Assembly (NCBI GenBank): GCA_000320605.2
Contig: KB445819.1
Location: forward strand, 124,001 to 188,000
DNA from: Gelatoporia subvermispora B
Taxonomy: Eukaryota > Basidiomycota > Agaricomycetes > Polyporales > Gelatoporiaceae
DNA: 64,000 bases
Direction: 5' to 3'
The notes beneath the pieces are model-generated. The model searched no databases and was not told where the DNA came from. It worked only from the letters and a program-made list of their open reading frames with translations. Made by a program: the position numbers and the translations under genes. This document shows, piece by piece, positions 55,803-64,000 of this stretch. How positions within the stretch are numbered: position 1 is the first letter of the stretch; each line of letters opens with the position of its first letter.

Positions 55803-58800
55803 GGCCGTCGAGGCCTCTTTCGACGCGCGAGGATCATGCAGCGCCCGCGTCTGCCGCGACAGCGACAGCCCACCGTTCCTGCTCGTTCCTGCAGGGCCCG
55901 CGCCGGACGCTCGACAAAGTCTATCATGCCGGTGTCCGGCGCCCCCGCGCGCAGTCGTCCTCGACGCGGCGCCCCTCGCGGCGGCTGAAGCTCGGCGCGA
56001 CCTAGGCTGTACCCCGCGCCCACGACAGTCGGACGCCCCACTCTCCAGATTGTCCTCTCCTTCGCGAAGCAGGGTTGACCGGTCGACGCGCTAACTACTC
56101 CTGGCCGAACACGCAAAACGTCGTCGGTCGAATCACGCAGTCACGGCCAATGCCACCGAGGAGGGAGCGGGTGCAATTTATCCGAGGTATGGAGGGCGCG
56201 AGGGCTGATTTCATTTGAATTGCACCGCATTTCTGGGCGTATATTGCGATTTTTGGAGGGTCTGGGGATCGATGCGAGCGCGCGAGGGCCCACAAGCTGA
56301 TCTCGATCCATTTATCCTCCATGCGCTCCGTTGATCAGTCGCTTTCGTAGGACGACCGGAGTCGATCTTTACGTTGCTGGCTTCTTGTCATTCGCAGCCT
56401 GTGACTTACTAGGGCCGACGCGAGCGTCCCAGAAGACGATGGGATGACTCGGGATCGCAAAAAATGTGATGAGAGTTGTGCGTACGCGATGGCTTTACTT
56501 CCTAAGCGAAAAGGGCTCACTTAGGGCGGCCAGAACGCTCGCCTGTGTCCACGGCGAGGAAGGTACGAGGTCATCAGTTCTGGTCATATGCTATGCAGAC
56601 TCCTCTTTTTGCGAGTCAGACTCGCAGGGGAAGTCTCGACTGTCGTAAGACCATGCTGGCTTTTGTCATGCGTTGTGCAGGTCTGTGCTAAGGCAGTTAC
56701 CCTCCAACCCTGTTCGCACGCCGTATGGTGCTAACGCCTAGAGTTTTCTCTCGGCGGTGCACCCTCGATGTCATCTACATCATTTCGTCTGCTTTTCCTG
56801 GGCTATTCGTCTTCATGGTTGTCATGGACCGTTCATTTTACAAGCTCAGTACGTGATCGCAGCGTTATCGTGGAGCGGGCCAGTCAAATTGGGGGTAAAT
56901 TTAGCCTGGCTGCCTCGTGCGAATTTCATTCGGTGGCCATCCCAGCTCGTATTCTGTGCGGTCGCCCTGCCTCCTCGATGGGTACTGGTATGTGGGTCAT
57001 GCTCTACGCCGCTCTGTTCGCTGCTGTCGCTCTCGATATAGCGGCTGCCCGGCCTCGCCAGCATCATCGATCGATCAATGGCGTCCAGTCCTTCCACAAA
57101 ACCTAGAATCGGGACGATGAACAGCGGAAATGGGCACAGTCTTGTGGACGTGGTGCCCGGAGAAACCAAGCAAGATGTCCGGAGGAATCCCCAGCAGCGA
57201 CGGAGCTCCTGCCAGGCGCATCCGTCTCTGCATCCGCCACAGGCCGGCTCTCTTCCTTCCCGCGGTGTGCCTCCGCCATCGAGGCGGGGCGGGCGGGGGA
57301 TTCTGCAGCTGGCGCGAGCGGCGGCGCACAGCTGGACGACTAGTCTGTGGGGGTGCCCGTTGTAGACGCACCCCTGGCGATCGGCACGCGCCGTTTGGGG
57401 CCCACAAGTGGATCTCGATCGCACGCGTTCCCATGCGCGACCCCGCGCACGGGTCACTTGCCCCCGTCCTGCGCCCCCGCCTGCGCTTGTGCGCGGACGC
57501 GGTGCGGATCCCTCTCGGAACTTGTTGGTCGGATCCACCCCCGTTGTCCCGGTGTGCGGTTACCGGGATCTGCCCCGCGTGACAGGCACGGAGGGCGCAG
57601 AGGCGCGAAGTGCGGCGCGAGCTTCTGTGATGCTCGGTTAATTGGCTGTGGTATGTTGGTCGGTGGGCCAGGCCGTACGGTACTCGGCCGGAGCAAATTT
57701 CAGGAGTCTGGGCGCACTAGAAGCGAGAAGCGACGGGGGTATGTTGCTGCTGGAAGTAGCGTCGAAAGCGTAACGTTTCTGTCTTTGCAACGAGGGAGAT
57801 GAACGGAATGCGTTACAGAACTCGAATGTCACCCCAGAAATTTTGCGTGTCAAATGACTCGTTAGATCATGCGTCTACGAATGTACGTCTGGCCAGGCCG
57901 TAAGCTGGGGCATGGCGCCGTTGATCAAAGGTAAGAAGGGGTCGTTTCATTGCACTGGAGGCTCTCAGTCAATAAGCCAGTCAAGTATTCCTACATGACT
58001 CCGTAGTGTCATACTGGGTAGTGTAGTTGTATGACCTCTGGATGTCGATGGCCTTTCGTCTCTATCATAGAATATAATTGACTCCATATCATTCATTTTT
58101 GCGCCATCTTTGTGTTCAATATATCTCTCCGGCCGCCAGCCTCAAGAGGCTCAAGCTCTCGACAGCGTATAGGCGCTAATCTTCGCGGTAGCTCAGAAAT
58201 GGCGCCGAGAGACAACTGGCAGTAGGTTTCATGACATTCAGCACGACATCGAAACTCAGTTAGCATCAAAGAAATACTGAGCGCTGACCACCAAGCGACT
58301 GAGTACATGTGAGGGAGGATCGGTGTGGATCGTACAAGGTGACAGAGCTCGGCACCTTTGCCCATGCGCTTGACTCTGAATTCAGAGGACTTGCAGTACT
58401 CTGGATGCGAAGCTGCAAAGCTGCAAAGATAGCTGATATACCAAGGAGCTATGGAGGACTTTTATTGCGATTATTACATTTGTTTACCGGAACTTGCGAC
58501 GCCCTCCATCTCCTGATTAAAGAGCCAATACTTGTTGTCTACGGTCATACCGTCTCGGCGATAATCTCGAAGTACGGTGATACGATCAGGTCAGTTTATT
58601 TTGTCCGCCTTTTATTCATTGAGGTTGTGCGCTTCTTGTAGCCCGACTCTAGATCGAATGCTTAGAGCACTTCTTACGAGCTCATTCCTCGTCAAGTTAA
58701 GTGCGCTAGGCGCTCTGGTCAACATGGTCATTGTCTCTGGATTCTGCTCTCCCAAAGCTTGGTATCTCACTTGGGTATCTCATATATGAAGAGCATATCG

Positions 58801-60621
58801 ACCTCAGAAGTGTTCTTCTTATTTGAAGAACTAAGTGCGAGTCGCTTGCTATGAGATATACCCGAGATGTAGCGGGTCTCTGTTCCCGCGCATCAACGAT
58901 CAAGTTCCAGTGGGCTGATATCTCCTCTGCGCTGGACGTCGAGGCACCGCTGTCCCGCCTAGCAGACTTGTTAATGAACCTGAGCCACGGATTAACCTTG
59001 CTAGATATCCGGTAGAACCAGAACCTGTGCCGGCTGCGGAGCCCCTCCCATACCTGTCAGCAGTTTCTGCTGCCCCGGACCACTTGTCCTTCGACGCGCG
59101 GGACCCCGTGGGGTATCCTCCCTCGCCGTCTCTGCAAGGACTTGTGCAAAATTTCTGGCGAGCCCATATTGTGCTGCAGTCAGTACAAAGTATCTCGGTC
59201 GCATCCGCTCCGATCATCGTGTGTCAATTGGGGTTCCCAATATAATCTCGATCTCGAAGTGTTCCAATACACGTCCCGGGCATATGGTCATCTGCCACGC
59301 GAGCGAGGAGCGTGCAATTTGTGTAATTGTTTTGGCAGATTAATTTTGTGTCCTTGTCCTTCGGAGGAATTCCAGGCGAAGCGGTGAGCGACGGCTGGCA
59401 TGGAGGCCCATCGTTCGCACATTGTGCAGATGAAAGGTCCGCAGCCGCTTCTCTGATGTGTTCCCTGAAAAATTATGGGCGGGAGCTTTACGGCCGGACC
59501 ACCTATCGTGGAAGATCCACATACCGTGTAAGTTGGACACAAACGCGTATCTTAAAATGTAGTACGATCGGGATGACCCTTGCTCCAATTGTATTGGAGA
59601 AGCTGGGGTAAGCATGTGCCTGGTGGTTCTGTGAATACAATTGGGTGCTTCGGTCGCTTCTGATGAACAGCCTGATCCAAGAGGTATCAACATTCATCCA
59701 TGAAAGAAGGCTAAAGTGTCAGAACAATAGTAGCGTACGATGCATGTGCGATGTAGACGGTTCAGGAAGTACCAAGGCTTGAGCCCAGGACCGTGCAGCA
59801 ACGTAGCCGGCGCAAATCTTTGCGGTGAGCAGTGAGAACTGTAGGGCGCTTTAGTAAGCTAGGAACTGGCGGAATATGGGCATCGCGGAGTTGCTTGGTT
59901 CAGTTTGTCGGCGATGCACCCACTAGACTTTAAGTCCGCAGCTCCAGACTTGCTGCAGGCGTGTCGCCGGCCTGGTCCAACGGAGGGTACTCTATCTCCG
60001 CACGGCACGGCGAGCTTCCAAATGAGGAATAGAGCAGCCTCCAGAATGTCAGCTGGGTTGTCTCAAGGTTTCCGTCGACATATCCGGCAAGTACTTGTGC
60101 TCGAGTTACCGTGGTCCTAGCTACCACTTGCCAGAGCTGGAGGACCAAGAGCTTAGGAGCCTAAACAAGAGGTGCTGCACCGCTTTGAGGCCGCACTATT
60201 CGCTGCAGTACGTCACCAGCATTCATTTCCGTGGAAAATCATGTGGTATGTATACATAGAAGTTCTTGTGCGGGATTGGGGCGGGGACTGCTCGCGATCT
60301 CGTCCGGAGCGCGGAGTAATCCAGCAGATTGAACCGAGTGTACAGGATCGCAAGCTGAACAAGTAAACCATGCAGTGCGTTCAATCTTCAAGATGCATGT
60401 TGCAGAAGACACAGCTCTGCCACTCTATAGCCCGCCGACAGATTTCACGGCGAAGTCAAAGTCAATGCGGGAGGGGGCGGGAGACACAGGCGCGCTCAAC
60501 ACCCGCGACCTTCCTAAAACGGTAAGCGAGCAAGAACGTGTGCCACGCGTTGAACGCGTCCCCGCCGCAGCTGCAGCAACCGTTCTCAACGTTCTACCCA
60601 CTCTCTCCGCCATCGCCTACG
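55803..60621. other. Long gene-poor region (4.8 kb)
   Basis: The left end should hold the first exon and promoter of the PPR-like gene, and the right end (about 60400-60621) the promoter of GRH1. In between, frames rarely exceed 120 codons and show no domain. A motif GGGCCCACAAG followed by GATCTCGATC occurs at about 56287 and again at about 57399. Base composition swings between GC-rich (57100-57600) and AT-richer blocks, as expected of decayed repeats, but no terminal repeats or target duplications were found. Confidence 0.4.
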
Positions 60622-62100
60622 ATGGGCGCAAGCCAGTCGACGTCCCAGGCCCCGCCCCGCGCACTCCACGTTCTGCGAGTCACCCCTTCCTCTCCCGCTG
60701 CCGCCGCCGCCCTCGAGCCATTCTTCGACTTCATCGTCGGTTTCCGCGACACACCCTCAGCATCACCTGCGGGGACCGACCTGCCAGTCCCAAGCTCAAA
60801 ACCGATTGATGTGGGGAAGCTGGAGCAGATTGTCGAGAGTCATGAAGGGAAAACACTCGATCTGCTAGTCTGGAACAGCAAGAGCCAGTCGACGCGCGGT
60901 ATGTCTCTATCCTCTTGTGAGTTCTACTCTCCAACCTAACCTCCATACAGTGGTACCAATCACCCCATCTCGCGAATGGGCACAACTTCCCTCTTCCACA
61001 AGCTCCGATGCGCATGCGAATGCGAAACCCTCTCTACTTGGTCTTAGCATGCGCATGTGCGAGCCTGAGCTTGCCCTCGACAACGTCTGGCACGTGCTCG
61101 ATGTGCTAGAGGGCTCTCCTGCGGAAGACGCGGGATTTGTCCCATACGGAGACTGGGTGATCGGCTGGGCCGGGGGCGTGCTGTCTGCGGAGGGCGATTT
61201 CTACGAGGTGGTCGAAGCGGTGAGTATATGCGTCCTACTCGCGGTTTCGCCTGGTGCTGACGTTGGTATGCAGCACATCGGAAAGTCGCTGAGAGTCTAC
61301 GTGTATTCCTACGACTTCGAGTATGTGTACAGTCTTATTTATGGTAAGGACACGTACTTACAGCGTCACGCACAGCACAATCCGAGAAGTTGTACTGGTC
61401 CCGAATCGCGAATGGGGAGGCGAGGGTCTGCTTGGCTGCGTATTTGGGTGCGTCTCATTCATCCCTCATCATGCTGTGGGCTCCAACCCTCCTCCCGTAG
61501 CTTTGGGCTCCTTCATCGGATCCCCCCGCTGCCAGATCGCTCCCCCGGCGCACTGCCTGCAGAGCTCATCCCGTCCGACGGCGAGTGGTCCGAGGGCGAG
61601 CCCGAGTCGCTCTTCGCCGACGACGAGTACGACGACATGCCCTCCGAGGCGCGGCTATTCGTCCCCGCCGACGCCATCTACGACGGGTACGACACCGAGC
61701 CCCAGCCTCCGCACGCGCCGCAGCCCGTTCATGCACACGGCGCCGCACACGCGCACACACCAGAGCGCGCCGCGACACCGCGGGCACACGCACAGCCGAA
61801 CATCAACGGTGCGCCCTGACCGCGCTCTCCGCCTGCGATTCAGGAAGACTGAAGGCACGCCGCTCTCAAGGACATGGGCACGGGCCCAGCGCCTCGATCG
61901 GGATCGGCGCGTTCCGCGCTGGGCCTGGCTCGCCGGCTCCGCGGAGGAGCCTCAGCGGGTACGGCTGGCCGCAGGGGATGTACGGGCGCGCGGCGGGGGT
62001 GCGGGAGGACGAGGATGAAGACGAAGATGAGGACGCGGACGCAACCACGAGCGTGGCGGACACTGAGGTCACGGCGACAAGCCTCACGAGCGTTGACTAG
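60622..62100 (+). CDS. GRH1: GRASP55/65 family Golgi protein (GRH1)
   Basis: GRASP proteins sit on the cytosolic face of early Golgi membranes and ER exit sites and act in stacking, tethering and unconventional secretion. The start MGASQSTSQAPPRALHV (ATG 60622) has Gly at position 2 and Ser at 6, fitting N-myristoylation. Two PDZ-like domains follow. The first has LEPFFDFIVGFRDT and LDLLVWNSKSQSTR. The second, after an intron, has VPITPSREWAQ, LLGLSMRMCEPELAL, VWHVLDVLEGSPAEDAGF, YGDWVIGWAGG, IGKSLRVYVYSYD, REVVLVPNREWGGEGLLGC, and GLLHRIPPLP. The C-terminal part is a disordered Ser/Pro/His-rich region with an acidic EDEDEDEDEDAD run, spliced near 61816, ending TSLTSVD at 62098-62100. All family blocks are present and in order. 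Confidence 0.92.
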
Positions 62101-62434
62101 GCGTTGCATTGGATTCTTTGGTGCACGTCTTTTTCGCACTGCGTGGACGTGGGCAGCTGGTTCTGCTGTCTGGTTCCTCTGCGCTGGCTCGCTAACATCG
62201 CCTACTGTGACCTTGCCTATGTTCGTCGGATTTTGGGGTGGAACCTGTTGCACAGCTGTCGAATAACTTCTTGCCATACCCAGGTTTGGAAAGTATTCAT
62301 GTTGGTCATATCCCAATGCGTTCAATTTGCTATCGTTGTTATCACATCTTACATTCCGTTCGTGGCAAGCCTGCCATCTCAATATAGCATTAACATTTGC
62401 TCGCTCAAAGATGTGCATACTCAGCCTCAGAGCC
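62101..62434. other. Convergent intergenic region
   Basis: The 3' ends of GRH1 (+) and the BTB gene (-) meet here. Nothing else was recognised. Confidence 0.5.
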
Positions 62435-64000
62435 TCAAGATTCACCCACGTGCACAACAACCCCTGCCGCAGTGCGGACACCCTGACCCTGACCCTGTCC
62501 TCCTTCGCTCTCTGCTGCTCGCGCATTATACTCTAGACTCAGCGCAATTGTTGGCCATACTGTGAAAATCACAATGGTCAGTACAACCAGTCATGCAGAT
62601 GATCTATGAGCCGAGCAAGGTGACCCCAAGAGCCGAGCGCACCTTCCTCAAATCCTGGATGTCGCCCGACGCGGATCTGTGCCCAGACATTCCGCATCGA
62701 CTCCGAGCCGCGGATCGCGGCCCAATTGTCCAGGAAGTAGCGGACCATGACCTTGCGGACGTCCACGAACGCGGCGGCGAACGGCGAGAACGCCTCATAC
62801 GCGATGTTCTCGGGGCTGAGCGAGCGCACGATGTACCGGAATGCGCGCGCCTTGAGCTCGGGGAGGTCCAAGCCTATCATGCGAATTAGAATCATGCGCT
62901 AGCTGCACCGGAGAAGCACGTACGGTCGGCGAGGCGGTAGACCGCCTTGGCGGAGCAGGGCTGCGGGCGGCGTGAGGGTGCTTCGGGAGTATTGTGCCGC
63001 ACATCCCATTGGGCGAGCCATTCTGTCCGGGAATGCGGCCGCGCGTCGGGCGCAGCTATGTTCGCGCTGTCCGTCTCGGAGGGCCTGTGCAAGAAAGAAG
63101 AAGCGAGAGGGGCGAAGGTTATGGTATCTGTGTATATCTGCCCGAGAACTCTGTGTGAGTGAACGTCGGGTCGGTCTCCAGATATCGGCGAACGTACATA
63201 GTACAGCACGGCGCGATAGGTCGCGTAAGACGCGTCGCGCACCACTACGCGTGTCTTGCGCGGGCCCGTTATGGCCGAGGCGGGGGCGGGGCTCTTCCTG
63301 CGTATACTTCCAGTCCGTGCGCCAAGATGAACTGCAGAGCTTGAGCCTACAGCCGGAACGTCGAATACACCCATCTCAGGTGTGTTGTCTCCGATGACGG
63401 GCTCAGCATCCATTGTGCTCGGGCTCGAGGGATGAGATAATTTTGCCCGTACATTTCTTCTTTCCTCGCGCTCTCCGTCGTCAACGCGTATCAGCGTCGA
63501 GGATGCCGCAGATGGGGGACGAGATATCTCAGGTACTGCGGTTGTACCCATCTCATCGCTCTCATTCATGTCATTCGCATCTCTGGGACTACTGGGCTGC
63601 GAAGACTGCGGCGGGTCCTGCGCATCCTGCGCGTCAGCCGAGACGATGCTCCAGCTTGTATGGGCAGATACATTATCAGTGTCGCGCTCGGGAGCTTCCG
63701 TAACCTCAGTGGCATCGCTAGCGCCATCGTATGTCTCCATATCGTCAGGATTTAAGTTATCATCTTCGTCATCCGAGTCGAGAAAGTGCGCCTCGTCGTC
63801 CGGATCGGGGCTGGACAGCAGCTCAACGTCATGGTCGTCTGAAGGGGCCGCTTCCGCGAACCCTGAGTGGAACACTGTTGAGCTTGTCTTTAGCATAAGT
63901 TCAGACGATGCTTCTTGTGAAAACGTACTGCTATGGAAGTAGGGCACACGTTGGAGAAGGGTACGTGTGGCATATATGCGCCGTGCATCGGGCACGGTTT
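62435..64000 (-). CDS. BTB/POZ-domain protein (partial, N-terminus beyond the window)
   Basis: The frame is open at the right edge: TVPDARRIYATRTLLQRVPY with FHSSTF is the middle of a BTB domain. A long acidic, serine/proline-rich insertion follows (DDHDVELLSSPDPDDEAHFL and similar). The BTB fold then resumes as DASYATYRAVLYYI and TDTITFAPLASSF. After AKAVYRLADR an intron leads to LDLPELKARAFRYIVRSLSP, ENIAYEAFSPFAAAFVDVRK, HPGFEE, and a last exon VWPTIALSLEYNARAAES with a GQGQGQG run and the TGA at 62435-62437. In Agaricomycetes such proteins are thought to be cullin-3 adaptors or scaffold proteins. An insertion of about 250 residues inside the BTB fold is notable. Function is unknown. Confidence 0.75.

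Noticed and set aside
54686..56116. Minus-strand frame of 476 codons overlapping the start of the PPR-like gene
   Set aside because: It reads the same DNA in another frame. The part beyond the PPR-like frame lacks any recognisable feature, though its ATG might belong to a first exon.
56768..57106. Small plus-strand frame with a hydrophobic stretch (MWVMLYAALFAAVALDI)
   Set aside because: The hydrophobic stretch is internal rather than at the N-terminus, and the rest looks random.

Overview
The window looks like nuclear DNA of an agaricomycete (mushroom-forming or wood-decay) basidiomycete. Genes are dense and GC-rich in their coding parts, and most are cut by many introns of about 50-60 nt. 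They include families typical of Agaricomycetes: DUF6532-, DUF6533- and DUF6534-like proteins, F-box proteins, a fungal Zn2Cys6 regulator, and a KRE6/SKN1-type cell-wall glucan protein. A polypore-like species is plausible, but the genus cannot be fixed from the sequence alone. All exon structures were read by eye from splice signals and family motifs.

Left part (1-11.2 kb) is accessory and transposon-rich. A DUF6532-like gene, cut off by the window edge, is split by a 4.8-kb hAT element with matching 11-bp terminal inverted repeats and a perfect 8-bp target duplication. A 342-bp non-autonomous hAT-like element follows, then a truncated DUF6534-like gene, a five-exon gene for a cysteine-rich secreted protein, and what looks like a decayed copy of that secreted gene.

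The middle (11.4-37.4 kb) mixes conserved housekeeping genes with lineage-specific ones. In order: a ULP2-type SUMO protease (-), KRE6/SKN1 (-), dihydrofolate synthase FOL3 (+), a 7-TM protein (+), a DUF6533-like membrane protein (+), SMC6 (-), a conserved single-pass membrane protein (+) and an F-box protein (+). A second accessory stretch (37.4-45.4 kb) holds an F-box/LRR-like pseudogene with two frameshifts and two tandem DUF6534-like membrane protein genes.

The right part (45.5-64 kb) holds AOS1, the SUMO E1 small subunit (-), a Zn2Cys6 transcription factor (-), a large PPR-like, probably mitochondrial, protein (-), a 4.8-kb stretch with no recognisable gene, the Golgi protein GRH1/GRASP (+) and a BTB-domain protein cut by the window edge (-). 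Three genes converge on SUMO or genome-stability biology (ULP2, SMC6, AOS1) within 36 kb. That may be chance, but it is the most functionally coherent grouping here. I found no CRISPR array, rRNA gene, tRNA gene or viral genome, and no clear evidence of a wholly new multi-gene system. The best leads are the dated-looking hAT insertion, the secreted-protein family with its decayed copy, the 12-nt exon in the SMC6 P-loop, and the CCAAT-bearing 61-bp repeat upstream of AOS1.
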